Below are positions 1 through 12,300 of a DNA stretch of 64,000 nt, piece by piece (position 1 is the stretch's first letter; each line of letters begins with the position of its first letter). Both the position numbers and the translations under genes were made by a program. The notes below the pieces were generated by a model. The model was given only the letters and a program-made list of their open reading frames with translations. It was not told the origin of the DNA and did not search any database. Location: positions 8,290,501-8,354,500 of the forward strand of contig NC_080564.1 in the NCBI RefSeq assembly GCF_030253575.1, written 5' to 3'. This DNA comes from Rhododendron vialii (lineage: Eukaryota > Streptophyta > Magnoliopsida > Ericales > Ericaceae).

Positions 1-1260
1 CCAAGGTGTCGCTACTCTCGCGATGACCGCGAGCATGACGGTATGCGTATTCTCTTATTTGCGGAGATCCTCTTCTTCTTTTACAGCCACCAAGCCACTA
101 GATCCCCTTCATTCCCGTAGGGCAAGGTCGTGACCTACTCAGTCGCGCCAATACCGCTACCAAGCCTCAAGGGGCTCCTCGGATCCTGGCTAAAGGCCGG
201 AGCAGACATAAAAGTCTGGGCAAGTTCTTTGTGCATCTTGCTTACCGCGTTATCGTCTCCATTAGATCGGGACCGCAATAAGCATCCACTTGAATAGATG
301 TAACTCTCTCCTTAAAGGAGGAATCTGGACTCGCGACCCTTGCATGGACGCTGCAAAGCTATGGGTAGCGCGTGGCTCCCACGCGCGGGGCCACGTGTCG
401 AGCGACTGAGGCGCCACGTGGCAAGATAGGGTTCGTTAGTCAAATTGTCAACCCCGCGAGGATGAGTACAGGTGTCGCATGCCCACTGGCTAGTCAAACG
501 GTCAACGGTCGCGCCTATTGACCTTTCCTACAAAATGGAAGCAGTTGAGTGCAAATCCACAATAGCTCGAGACAAAAATATCAAGATTTTAAGCAATTAA
601 ATTAACAAGACGCCGTATCAAATGAGCCCTCAGTATATTTTTCCAGCTATCCCGGACATTGTGCGGTCAATAGCATAATTTTTTGAAGTTTTTGTGGGTA
701 AAATTTGTTATATTTAAAAATTGGAGACCCAAATTTGCAAAACTATCTAATATTCTGTGGCGGACCCAGAAAATCGACACAAAGGAGGCACAATTTTTTT
801 GGAATCTTGAGGAAAAAATTCATAAACAAATATAAGATCCAAGCCCATATATTCAGTAGTGAATAAATGTTTATAATCTATATGTTTGCATGAAGTTTCT
901 TAAATGAATATACGTTTTCTTTTTTCTAGAACAACCCAAAGAAATTTGGCCGAGTGTGTATGAGAAAGTAATTAAATGGCTCGTCCCTCACAAGTTCGCA
1001 AGCTCGAATGCCACGAAAGCGAAATATTTCAAATCTTAGGGTCATTGGAGGTTTGCCCGATCATTTTACTTCAGCATCCCGAAATTAGTCGAGGTGCACC
1101 CGGATATCCGTTTACCAATTTTTCTTGTCTTTTACACAAATTAAATACTCCTACCAAGTTAGATGAAAAGCCTTACTAATGATCAAGTAAACATTTTACA
1201 AACGAGGCTACAAAAATACATTAAAAGCCCTAGTTCGATCTCTCAAAGGATCAAGGATAT
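1..1260. other. Repeat-like non-genic DNA
   Basis: No gene is recognised here. The first 530 bases are relatively GC-rich and contain CACGTG-like motifs (around 390 and 413). The rest is AT-rich. Short open frames (for example 976-1179) show no family signature and have no plausible splice partners. The stretch beginning near 754 (GTGGCGGACCCAG) has an inverted counterpart near 2319-2332 (TGGGTCCGCCAC), so the segment may belong to one end of a hAT-like element, but I found no convincing target duplication. Confidence 0.4.
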
Positions 1261-1610
1261 GGTTTTTTTTTTTTTTTTGAAAGGCTAAATTTTTTTATTA
1301 ATCTTTGAAAAAACAAAGATCAACAGGATAAGGAATAATAGCATCAAATTCCTAACCTACTACCCAAACGAGGGATAACAAAAGCTAAGAATTATCCTAT
1401 ACTCTCCCATGACCCAAAATCTAAGTTTGGCAAGAAACCAACGAAGAACACTCAAAGGGACGAAGCCCACACCTAAAAAGATCTAAAGGAAAACCCAAAT
1501 GATATAATCAACACACTCATTTGACCGAAGTGTACCTAAATAGGTCTAAAAAACTCAGATCTATACAATTCAGAACGTAAAAAGGCCTAATTTTTAAAGA
1601 TATGGTTATA
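1260..1610 (-). mobile_element. Possible LINE 3'-end fragment
   Basis: A poly-T run (1263-1278) is followed by a GAAAGGCTAAATTTTTTTATTAA-like stretch. Read on the minus strand this is an A-tailed 3' end with a poly-A-proximal AAATTTAGCCTTTC motif, as often seen at 3' ends of plant L1-type LINEs. No coding sequence is attached. The call rests on the tail and motif only. Confidence 0.3.
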
Positions 1611-1668
1611 GTCCTAATTCAGATCAAGGATATGGTTATAGTCCTAATTTTTAAGGATATACTTATAT

Positions 1669-2092
1669 GCTATGATGCACCGACACGGACACCGATACCG
1701 ATACGGACACTGGGATACGGGAATTTTAAAAAAATGGGGACACGGATACGGTTGGGGGACACGCCACGTGTATATATATATATATTTATTTATATATATA
1801 AATAAATAAATAATTATTGTTTAGCACCCAAGAATTTTTAAAAATTATAATTTGGCCCCAAATTTTTTTTAAAAAATTTATAATTTGACCCCAATTTAAA
1901 AAAAAATTACAGTTTAACCTCCAAAATTTTAGAAAAAATTACAGTTTGGCCTCTGCAGTGTCCCCATCGGTATCCCCAGCCGTGTCTCCATGAAAAATTC
2001 AAATTAAATTATGGGACACGCCACGTGGCGTGTCCCGTACGTATCTCCGTGTCCGACACTGCGATACCTAGAGGTGTCAGGTGTTTCATAGC
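1669..2092. mobile_element. Foldback/MITE-like element, 424 bp
   Basis: The left end (GCTATGATGCACCGACAC) and the right end, read in reverse complement (GCTATGAAACACCTGACACC), form imperfect terminal inverted repeats. Internally both arms are rich in ACGGACACCGATACC-like and GACACGCCACGTG motifs facing each other. The same hexamer TTATAT flanks both sides (1663-1668 and 2093-2098), consistent with a target duplication, although six bases fits no common superfamily exactly. No coding capacity. The centre is AT-rich (1770-1960). Confidence 0.5.
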
Positions 2093-2252
2093 TTATATGC
2101 AAGGTACGCACATATTTAGGAGTTGGCCAGGTGGGTGAGTAGCGGTGGATGGTGGTGGTGCTATGGGAGGCCGGTCGCGGCAGTGTGAAGAGCAAACAAT
2201 TCTTCTCCTCTCAAGCCTGCAGTACTGATATAAAGAGCTACTATTACACATA

Positions 2253-2271
2253 CAAAAAAAAAAAAAAAAAG
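2253..2271. repeat. Poly-A run
   Basis: A homopolymeric A tract directly upstream of a GGAGGATTTGGGTGGGGCC stretch. It may be the tail of a short retroelement ending here. Nothing else supports a specific family. Confidence 0.4.
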
Positions 2272-2339
2272 GAGGATTTGGGTGGGGCCGTGGGGGCACG
2301 TGACCCCACGTGCCGCATATTGGGTCCGCCACTACCGTC

Positions 2340-2452
2340 AGGCGTCAGCCCTAATTCACAAATTGATCAGGATCAGAACCACCCCAAAATCTCTAACCTA
2401 AACCGAACCGAACAATCAGCTCAGTTAGCAGCCCCGGCAACGACATCAACAG

Positions 2453-2455
<3 letters not shown>
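2340..2455 (+). promoter_or_regulatory. Possible 5' leader start of zinc-finger gene
   Basis: A sequence of gene-leader character (low-complexity free, CCCTAATTCACAAATTGATCAGG-like, followed by a (CT)n tract) sits 3 kb upstream of the zinc-finger start codon. The base before that coding exon looks like an intron acceptor (TTGCCCCAG near 5399), so a 5'UTR intron carrying the LINE is possible. This is inference only; transcript data would decide. Confidence 0.2.

Positions 2456-2503
<48 letters not shown>
2456..2503. repeat. (CT)n microsatellite
   Basis: About 24 uninterrupted CT units. Such pyrimidine tracts commonly sit near plant transcription starts. A 183-codon open frame crossing it (2149-2700) is made largely of poly-Lys and Leu-Ser repeats and is not a gene. 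Confidence 0.9.
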
Positions 2504-2508
<5 letters not shown>

Positions 2509-2947
2509 CAGATTATTTTTGGCGCCCTGAAGCAGTGGCTTTCTAGGCTTCTGCCCAGGGCCGGCCCTGGTAAAATTATATGTGTAAGTAAGCTTTTATA
2601 TACTTATCTCCTTTTGATTGATAATCCAGGGAGATATATGGATATGCATATCATTTTTCTGTTTACTGCCGCCCAAGGAGGTTTGGAGCTTTCATTTTAG
2701 TAACTGGCAAACCGTTGGATGTTACTCCACTTACTGAAGCGTAGAATTCCAATTCATGACCTAATTTGGAATTAATGTATATAGACATGTATCGTGATTG
2801 TAATGAGGTTTTGAACGAGGACTAACTTTCTTTGGCTATTCTTTATTCTGTTTCTTTTGTTTAATCGCATGGAAATCCAGTTCTGTATTTCTCTTAATTT
2901 GAAATTTTCTGAAAAATGCCTTCTATAGTTCTATTGGTAGATAATTT

Positions 2948-3101
2948 TTAGCATTCTAGCCAACCCTTTAGTCTCTGAGTTCGATGCGTTGAGGAACACT
3001 TACTATGAAGCAAAAGTTAGTTTTTGAATAATTGCTAGCATTCTAGCCAACCCTTTAGTCTCTGAGTTCGATGCGTTGAGGAACGCTTACTATAGAGTAA
3101 A
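2948..3101. repeat. Direct tandem duplication, 87-bp period
   Basis: A stretch of about 65 bases beginning TAGCATTCTAGCCAACCC occurs at 2949 and again at 3036 with only a few differences. The copies lie immediately upstream of the LINE reverse-transcriptase remnant. This looks like a local duplication, not a terminal repeat of an element. Confidence 0.75.
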
Positions 3102-4215
3102 AGATGACCCTTTGTCTCTTTAATGGTGGCAAAACTGATTGTTTTTACCCCTCTCGTGGCATTAGACAAGGTGTCCCTTTGTCCCCTTACCTTTTCATCT
3201 TGTGCCTTGATTATCTTTGTGTTCACAGTAATGAGGCTCTTCACAATAAATCTTGGAAACCCATTAAAATTGCTAACAGAGGCCCCTAACTCTCCCATTC
3301 TTTCTTTGCGGATGACATTGTGCTCTTTGGCAAGGCTACTAAGGATAACTGCCATGTTATTCAGAAAATTCTCACGGATTTCTGTGACCAATCTGGGCAA
3401 CGACTAACGAGTGAGTGTAGTGATCATGTTTTCTGCCAATGTGGGAGAGAATGAGAAAATATATATGGCTAATATCCTTAGCATGCCTGTCACTACCTCC
3501 TTTGGCGATTACTTGGGCTGCCCTATTCTTGATAGAAGGCCCAGGAAGACTGATTTTAAAAAAGTGATTGACAAAATGCACTCTAAACTGGCGGGGTGGA
3601 AGTCCCAATCCATTGCCATGGCTGGGAGAAACACCCTTATTAATTCAGTCAACGATTCCTGCTCATGTTATGCAAAACACTATGCTGCCTAAGAGTGTTC
3701 ACAAGGCCATTGATAATGCGAATCGGAATTTCCTTTGGGGCTCTACGGAGGAGCATAGGAAAATTCATAATGTTGGTTGGGATGAAGTTACAAAACCTGT
3801 TGTGTTTGGAGGGCTTGGTATTCGTAAAGCTATGGATGCTAATATGATTGCCATGACTAAACTTAACTGGAGATTGAATGTTGAGGACAAATTGTGGACC
3901 CGTGTCCTTTTGTCTAAATATAGGGATCGTTCTGTGGCTTATAATTGCCCTTTCACACTTGGAGAGGGCTGCGTAAAGGGAAAGAGATTTACCTTTCGGG
4001 GGTTAGGATCAATATCAAAAGTGGTAGAAACACTTCCTTTTGGTTTCACAATTGGACTGGTCTTGGCCCCTTACGTTCCCTTATCCAACGCCCGTTTAGG
4101 TTGGGCGAGGAAAATATTAGAGTGAGAGAGGTTTGGAATATGCACGACTGGGTTTGGGATAAGTTCTCGTTTGTGATACTTGAGCATATTTGTAATCATT
4201 TGTGCCTTGTTTAGA
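3100..4215 (+). mobile_element. Degenerate L1-type LINE, reverse transcriptase remnant
   Basis: Three frames read in turn give non-LTR reverse-transcriptase motifs. The first is the F[17 protein letters not shown] motif (about 3146-3210). Next comes a shifted frame with the catalytic FADD box (about 3305-3320). Then follow GDYLGCP, the GW...AGR..L motif (about 3505-3640), and a C-terminal region with FLWG and a GGLGIR motif (about 3730-3835). At least two frameshifts and in-frame stops break it, and no endonuclease domain or intact ORF1 is present. It is a 5'-truncated dead copy inserted upstream of, or in the leader intron of, the zinc-finger gene. Confidence 0.85.
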
Positions 4216-4244
4216 TTCAAATCCGAGTTTTTTTGGGTTTGGTT

Positions 4245-4390
4245 TTTGGGGTAATGAGTAGAGAGAGAAATTAGGGTAATAATTGGAGATAAGGGTAATG
4301 AGTGAGTAGAGATAGAGAGAGAAATGAGAGTAATGATTGAAGATAAGGGTAAAGAGTGAAGAGAGAAATGGGAGTAATGATTAGAAGTAG
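4245..4390. repeat. Degenerate GA-rich tandem repeat
   Basis: Three imperfect copies, about 60-66 bases each, of a unit containing GGGTAATGAGT, GAGAGAGAAAT and GATAAGGGTAA follow the LINE remnant directly. It may be the 3' tail of the LINE or an independent minisatellite. Confidence 0.6.
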
Positions 4391-4395
4391 GGCCG

Positions 4396-5266
4396 TGTTT
4401 TAAAAAGCGCGAGGTGCAGCGCAGCACAAGGAATGCACTTCAAAATGTGGGCAATGGCACGGAACCCTAAGGCGCTGAAGCGACGAGGCGCGACGCTTTT
4501 CGTCTATGAGCCAAAAAACAGATCTGACGGTTCTCACCCATACATAAGTAGATCGCGATGCACTGATTAATTGTTTCTTTTAAGTCGATCTCAGCCCTAA
4601 TCGATCATAGCAGCAGCGTATCAAAAAAAAAAAAGGATCAGCGACAGCTTCAGTCGATGAGATCTCAGCCCTAGTCGATCTCAGCTCCTTCTTCTTTCTT
4701 TCTTCTTCTCGTAGGCAACTCCTTCTTTCTTCCAGGTAACCTCCTCCTCCTCCTTTCTTTCTTCTTCTTCTCTGTCCAGAACAGAGGTATCTTCTGCTGT
4801 TACATGTTGGAACTTCTATCTTCTTCTTTTTTCCCTTCTTCTCGTCCATTTCTTTACACCGATATGTATGAGTTGGATTTGGAACTTCTTGTTTTGTTTT
4901 TTGATCAACGTGTGAGTTGGAACTTCAAAAAAAATGCCTTATAAACCAACCAACCAGTAAAAAGAGTAACATAGTAACAAAGAGTTTATGGTATTTTTTC
5001 TGCCAATCTGCCCAATACTAATTTCTTTTTGTTTATGGTATTTTTTCTACTTGTTAATTATAGATGACATCTGAAAATCATAACAAAAAGGACCCTGGTT
5101 GGAAGTATTTTTTCTTGAAGTGTTTGTTTGTGTTGAAAACTTGTTCTAATAAAATTTGCCTTGTTGCGAAAGAAAAAAAAATTTGCGCTTCACGTCAATA
5201 AAGCGCGCACCTTGCGCTAAAGCCCTAGGGGACCGTTGCGCCTTTCGCCATTTAAACACTGGTCCT
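4396..5266. mobile_element. hAT-like foldback element, about 870 bp
   Basis: The left end (CGTGTTTTAAAAAGCGCGAGG) and the right end in reverse complement (CAGTGTTTAAATGGCGAAAGG) match as imperfect terminal inverted repeats. Both subterminal regions are rich in GCGC-containing motifs (GGCGCTGAAGCGACGAGGCGC on the left, AAGCGCGCACCTTGCGC on the right). The interior is AT-rich and has no transposase. I saw no clean target duplication. Confidence 0.5.
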
Positions 5267-5422
5267 ATCTATTTAAAGTACCTGGTTTACCAAAAAAAAG
5301 ATTTTTTATTTTATTTTTTTGCAGTAGTTATATGTGTGTCATCCAATTGTTCAACCTGTTTTGAATTTTGATGCCCAAGTTTTTGCGATTTTTGCCCCAG
5401 TTGAATAACAGAAGCAGAGAAA

Positions 5423-8400
5423 ATGATTAAGAGGCGATTCTACAGGAATGATCATGGCGATGGGGACAATGCTTCTGATTCTTCTTCCTCTTCGGACTCT
5501 GAACTAGATGCGGAAGCTGCAGAAGAAACAGAAACAGAAGCAGAAGATGATGATGTTGCGGTCGTTAGAGAGTACCATAAAGCTTCCTCTTCTTCCTCTG
5601 GTTTGTTTATCCTTGCTTCTTGCTCCTGCTGCCTATCGTCCTGTTTTTCTTGTTTTGTTGCTGGTGGATGCCACGGTTGAGTCTTTTTAAACCCTATTGT
5701 GATGGCTCTATAACTTAGTTTATATGGCGTCCTATTGAAATTTGTTTCTTTCACTCAGCATTTGAGAATTGACATTGAATAAATGTTTCTCCCCCTGCAC
5801 TCTTTTAACATTAAATCGCACGATATTTGCAAATTGCAGTAGTCGTGTGAATTTTGGTTACAGTCTCATTATTTTCATGACCAGAAATCATTTTGAGATG
5901 ATAGTCGTTACTTCTTTTTGGATGAGATGTAGATTATCTAAGATTTGAAGAATATGATGCTCGTGGATTTCTTCACTACACAACTCAAGCGCGAAAGGAC
6001 TAACATTCGTTCCATATTATGTATTTTTTTTTTCAGGATATGCAAGTGAGGATACCTCAGCAAATGAAGTCAACATTGACTCATCAGGTGCGTTTGACTT
6101 AACCTATTTAAAATTCGTAACTTCTGCAGTAACTTTTGTTGCTCATTGGAACCGTATTGGAGAACTTTATGTGTGTTGTAGAGAACTCTTCAGCAGGGTT
6201 TTGAGTATATGAGATTTAGCTTTAGTTTGCTCATTCAAACTGTAATGGAGAAATCTAAGCTGTTAAAATTGATTTATTTTGCTGACCAGAGGGTCCCTAT
6301 AAGTGTAGGGAACAACTATTCTATTTCTAACGTATTACCAAGGTCACAGCAATGGTTATGCTTTTTGGTTCTTGGGCACCTATGTTGATTTACTGGTCAA
6401 TTGGAACCTATGTGCTATGCCTTTTTTTTTTTTTTTTTAAATGTTAGGGCCTCAAATCACCATATTGGCATATTGTATTGGTAACATATTTGCGTTGGAA
6501 TAACTGATAGCTGACACTTGCAATAGTTGCATTGGTAGTGTAACTAGTGTTAATGGGTATCACAATTTCATGTCTCATGTTGTACTTTCTTTGGACGTGT
6601 TGACTCAATTTCCTGATCCCTTTTATCACTTGAATAACCCTTGGCCCCCTCCTCTTTTCTGATCCAATCATTAATGTGTATTATAAGAAAAGCTCATGAA
6701 GTTGCCAAAGGCTTTGGTGTTTAATCGTATAAGCATTGGCAGGTTTACCAACAAATGATGATGAAATTGAAGCTGGAAATGTTGGACAACCTGCTATTAA
6801 AAGGCATTCATCTCGTAAAAATGATGCTGAAATTGTGGATCCACTGTCAAACACCGTGGCTGAAAAGGACTCATCCCCATCTGATGTCGGTTACATCTTG
6901 AAATGTAAATCTGTTTTTAAGTGTAGGCTGTGTCCTAGAATTGTTTGCTTGACAGAGGAGACATTGATGACTCATCTAAAATCCAAGGTAAGCGACTCTT
7001 TCTTGCTCCCTTCAAAATCAGATTAGCTAATCAAAAGAAAACAAGAAAAGAAAGGACTCAAAATCTTCATCGGTATAAATGTTGTCAACAGAATCCTCCT
7101 TCATGACTTCAGCTTTGAATAATGCTGCAACGCTAGTGCCCTATATCCTCTCCCAATTTTCGTCTTTTTGAATTTTCTATTTGAACCTACTAGTTCTTGC
7201 ATCTTGTCTGATGTATCATATCGCGCTTCTGTTTGTAAGTTTGTATATGTCAGAAATATGTTTACATGTGCATGTGTGAGGGAGAGAACACGATTTAATC
7301 ATCCCCCAGCTCATATGTAACTGACCTCGTTCTGAGTGAGTTGAATTTTTCTTTTATGAAGTATTGAGCATGGACCATTTAATTTAACTGTGATGGAAAA
7401 TATTGTAGTTTTTCTCTTGGATATTTTTCGCACTTTCTGTTCTACTCCAATGAGTGTATATAGGATTGGAATGTTTCTTTCTCAAAACAAATTTTCAGCG
7501 GTATGTTTTAAGCTCCTTTAGTAAACCCCACTGAAGACTAATATTCTGAGTGAAGAGAAAAATGATTGGATTGTAGGGAGCCATTAAATGTGCATATGTT
7601 CTCAACTGCTGATCTGATTACAACTCCTTTTGCACTTTTATGATAGAGACATGCTCGATCGGAAAAATTACTCAGTGAAGGGAGGCTGAAGCTCATGCTC
7701 AACAGTGACGGGGAGGTTGAGGAAGGAGAGGAGGAGGGAGAGACTCATGCTGAAAGGCATGCTCGAATTGTAGCTGCTGCACAGGTTGGTCCATATGCTG
7801 TTGAGATCCCATTGATTTAAGGTTCTGTTATCTTCAAAAGTGAATTTATTTTCTGGCATAATTGTAACAGAACTTAACGAACTCCATGAAGAAAAATAAA
7901 GGCCGGCAGAGACAGAGGAAGAGGTTAAAGAAGGTGATATGAGATTTATTTGGTGATATGATACGTATATCCAGCCTAAGGTTTCTTAAAGCCTAAATCT
8001 TTGTTTCATGCTTAATGCAGAAAACTGGAAACGATTCAAGTTTGAATATAGCCAGGAAATCAACGAAGAGTCCAGCCAAGAAAAGGCATAAAGGTGACCA
8101 TTAAGACACCATATGAGATTTGTGCCTTATGTGCTGTGACCCTGGATATCATAGCAAGAAACCAAAGGGGTTGCCTAATTTACTACTGCGTATCATTTTG
8201 GCTCTCTCTCCTCTACCATGGTTGAATTTATAACTTTAATGTAGTATCATTTCTTAGTTAGAGGCAATAACAGTGTACTATAGAATTTTGGCCTGCTTTA
8301 ATTTAGGAAACACAATTTTGGCTTTACGGCAGTTGATAACATTATGAGTAATGGGATTTTATTCCTTTTGTGTATTTTTGAGAATGAAAAAATGAAGTGG

Positions 8401-8451
8401 CATGGATTAATTCGATTTTATTCAGGAATCAGCGATGAGACTTCCAATTAG
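5423..8451 (+). CDS. C2H2 zinc-finger protein with acidic N-terminus and basic C-terminus
   Basis: Seven exons: 5423-5600, 6037-6087, 6743-6987, 7647-7784, 7871-7933, 8021-8093, 8426-8451, giving 257 codons plus stop. All junctions are GT/AG and the phases agree. The N-terminus (MIKRRFY) leads into a Ser/Asp/Glu-rich acidic stretch (about residues 13-50). One C2H2 finger spans the exon 3/4 border: FKCRLC, then T-H and K-R-H, spacing C-x2-C-x13-H-x5-H, like U1-type fingers of RNA-associated proteins. A Glu-rich patch and a Lys/Arg-rich tail follow, probably nuclear or nucleolar. I recognise the protein type (conserved plant single-finger protein) but no gene name. A role in ribosome or RNA metabolism would be inference from composition only. 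The gene converges on LIG6. Confidence 0.82.
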
Positions 8452-9319
8452 GAACTGTTGCGCCCATGTATGAAAACCCCCAAGGTTTGTGTAGGGGTAG
8501 CCGCATGACAGTTAGGGCTTCAGAAGCCTTTGATATGGCGCTGGATTCTCTCTCATGTGCTATCAATTCATGTTTTGGCCCTCCGAATGAATTGTTCCAT
8601 TGGAACCAGATACAAAGTTATCAAAAAAGGCCCCTCTAGGGAAATGAGCGTCTCACTGGGAACTTATGTGCAACCAGCTTTCAATCTGAATGCAGCTGTG
8701 CCGTGCTGTGTGAGTTGAGTTCTCAACTTGGGACGGAAGCAATGTCAGTGCATTGCCAATTCCCTGTAAGAGTTATGAAGGTTGGCATGTGGCTACAACA
8801 ATTAACTGCTCTGATCGTGAAAACACACCGAATTGCACAACCAGAATGAGCCAGTGACATGCTACTTGCTACTCTTGTTGAACGATGCCTGCAAGTTTCG
8901 GGGTGTGTTCAAACTTGGTTAATTTACAGAACAAGCTAAAATGGTGAACATTACAAGTCAAACTCACGTAGGACACAAATCCGAGGGGAAACTTCGTATT
9001 TATGATTAGAAACCCAAAACATCTTACACAGCGAAAGGCCTGTGATTAGAAACCCCAAAACATGTTGCAAGGTGGACGGCCCATGCTCAGATGCCTCTAT
9101 GGCTCTATCTATACCATTACAAAGGCTGCAAAACAGGGGGACAAAAAGGGGAAACTATCTGCCTTTGAGGCACTGTACACCTTCTTCTTCTTCTTCTTCT
9201 TTTTTTTTTGTGGTGAGCTAGGTTTACATTCTATACATAACTCGGATGCAATCTAAGAAGAAAAGGATCTATTTCGATATACTTAACCACACACACACAT
9301 GTATGATATAAGCCCATCT
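8452..9319. other. Convergent 3' flanks of zinc-finger gene and LIG6
   Basis: This is the space between two converging stop codons. It should hold both 3'UTRs. No further gene was found. A (TTC)n/poly-T tract lies at about 9182-9210 and a short (CA)n at 9290-9300. A short direct repeat (AGAAACCC(C)AAAACAT) occurs near 9008 and 9050. Confidence 0.6.
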
Positions 9320-12300
9320 TTAGCCTTCAGTGCTCACATCCATCTTTCGTGTCTGAGAATGGAACATATCAGCTATATCTGTTGATGTGCTACATTCCTC
9401 CGGCTTTCTATCCGATACAGAACGCACGAATCTAGGAAATCTGATGGAGATGCCACGGGAAGGATGAACTAAGCCGATGGCAGCCTTGTGAACTGGCGAT
9501 ACCGTGAAGTCTGCGCCTCTAATCTCCCACACAAGCTCCGGAGAAAACCACATATCAGGCACTTCCGCAGTTTGATAGTATAGAGGCTTTCTGGATAACA
9601 TTTTGTCCCCAGAGAAAAACTCTTTCATCTGCACAAGAGTCATTTTCAAAAACTTCCTGTCATTCTGCAATTTAAATATCTAGCAACATAGGTATAGATC
9701 AAGAACGGCCACAAAGATCATACAAAAGCTCGTACAAAAGAATCGCACATGCCACAAAAATCTGATTTACCTCTACATAGAAAGAATCTGAGAAGCCAGA
9801 CATGACACGACAAACGCTTTGAAATTCCTGAGTATCAGGCTCATAGCAAGCCACGAGGAAAGGACTATACCTGAAACAAGTAACACCACAAACTGTAAAG
9901 TTAGTCCAGGGAAGATGCTTAAAAATGTCAAAGTGTATCCAAGAAGAGCATCTGCAAACCAAATAATATAGTTTCTTTTTTGCTCTGGCATCATAATAGG
10001 TTCAATGGCCTGATATTCATCTATATGGAACCTTTTCAGTTTGCAGCATGGACAACCAGAGTTACAATCATATCCTCATATGTGATGATTTTATTTCAGC
10101 AAAGAGTCAAATTCCAACTTCCTCTCTTCAAATGTGCTCCCAAAACAAGGATGAAAGAACAAGAATTACTTCATTTTCTGAGAAAAATTTCCAGAAAGAT
10201 GGTAACCGGACAAGCAAAAGATGATAAGAATGATGGAGACTTGTCGTTACCATCCTGCTTTTCTTCCATTCCCATGCCAAGCACCAATTGGTACTAAATC
10301 AAGGGAATCGCCAAGTCCTTCTACATAATCACGCTTGACCTGCAAGTACATGCAAATAGTAATGCAAACCATATTTCGTATATGAATGCTGCAATTTATT
10401 CCACTTGCTATTTCATCCAGATACCTTTAACCAAGAATCAGAACGCTTTGATGGAGAATATCCGGCGTCAACATCCAGAGACTTGACCATTATCCCTTCA
10501 CACGAGGAGCTCAGTGCATCATCCAGAAAAGACTTCATCTTCATTTGTGTGGATTCACTGCTCAAACTGGCATCATCCGCTTCTATCTAAAAGAGTGGCA
10601 AATTTTAGAAACTAACACCACTAAGATCATCATGACAACAATCACCATCAGCACTTACCGTTGTTTCCTTTGCATATTCAAAATAACCCAACTTCTCGCT
10701 ACCAAACAGATCTTTAAAATCTGAGATTTTAAATCACAAAAAGAAATACTTTAGTTTAGAAGATGCATCACATTCTAAGTACAAAGGTTTTGCCGCCGCA
10801 AAATAGGAGAATACGTCAAGTTGAGTGACAGGAAGATACATACATTTTCGTCTTTGGCGAAGAGGGAAACTCAACAACCTGCAACAGAGAACTCTTTCAG
10901 GTTTCCTGACAACAATTCTGAACAAACTGTATAAATCCCAAATCTAGATGAAATAAAAGGGCTCAGTTTTCTGAATTCTATACATTTTCAGCCATTAGAC
11001 TTTGATCCAAGGGTCCCTATTAATGTTACAATGAAATGTACATTAACTTTTAATCCAAGGGTCCATATTATTTTTTAAATGTTTTAATGCCTTAGATTAG
11101 TTTTGCTGCACGCCGAAAAGCGATCAGATGGATTGCGCGGTTTAAACTTCCACCACTCGATTGCTGCACTTTCATAATTAAGGGTTGGATCTGACTTCCC
11201 GCTAACTTTCAACTTTTGTAAAGCTGAAAGTGCTCCTTTGCCCAAAGGAGCCTACTCCCTTCTGTAGAATGTGTCACCAGCTAACTCAGACTCCAAGTCA
11301 GAAGGCACAACTGCAAAACGAGGCTGGACCAAATCCATTCCACCCTCTCCTCAACAATGGTTACCGCCGGTTCTTTGGGATTACCCTACTGGGGATCCTC
11401 CTCCTCCTAAGGATCCTCCATTTCCTCAGAATCTGAGTCTATTACTATGACCGGTACAGGTGTGGTATTAGGTGGGGGAGGCGCTGGTCCCTGAGCTTCC
11501 TGCTAGGGCCCTTGGTTTGTAACCCTATCTGCTTCTACGGTTCTACCCTTCCCAGAATTTTCCCCAACCTTCCTCCGAAGTTCAGCATCACCAAAGTTCA
11601 ACATCACCAGTGCTTCTTCGCCAACGCTTCGAATTGGCATCTAGCCAGTAACGGACCACGGCTCTGGTAACTTGGGGACCGTAATTGTGCTCCCTGGTTG
11701 CCCTCTCAATCATCGTATACACCCTATTTTCTGCAATGTCCAGATCCAACGCCTATCCAACTAGGCAAAGCTCTTATATCAGTGTTCTAAAAGGCGGCCG
11801 CCTAGGCCGATTAGTCCCCGCCTAGGCGCTAGGCGGTGGTCCAACACCTAGATTAGACAGCCGACTAGTCGGGCGCCAAGTCCCTGCCTAGGCACTAGGC
11901 GGCCGACTAGTCAGCGCCTAAGCGCCCCTTTTCTGCCCAACTAGCGCCTAGCGATTTTTAGAACATTGCTTATATAGATGTCCCAATTGGTTGTGCTAAA
12001 CAGCCAAAACGCATATAACGATGAACCAGAAGTACAGCTGAGACTAGAACATGTGCATTATAGGTAAGCAAATACTTGAAATATTATAGGTTCCAGGAAA
12101 AGGTTTAAGATGATTACTGCTCTCCATTAGCAAACATGATATCAAAGACAAGCACACAAATGTCCACCTGCACAGACAATATATATCAGATACAGATATT
12201 CCCAGAGAAATGGAAATTGAAGCATTAAGGCAATGATTCTACTCGAAACGTATAAATATTCATGCAAGTAACCAAGAATACAAGGATATATATTCTGCAA

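Noticed and set aside
754-2333. One large hAT element with GTGGCGGACCCA ends
   Set aside because: The two ends are inverted copies, but the flanks share no 8-bp duplication and an independent foldback lies inside; two unrelated element ends are as likely.
2149-2700. 183-codon plus-strand frame
   Set aside because: Spans a poly-A run and a (CT)n tract, giving poly-Lys and Leu-Ser repeats; no domain.
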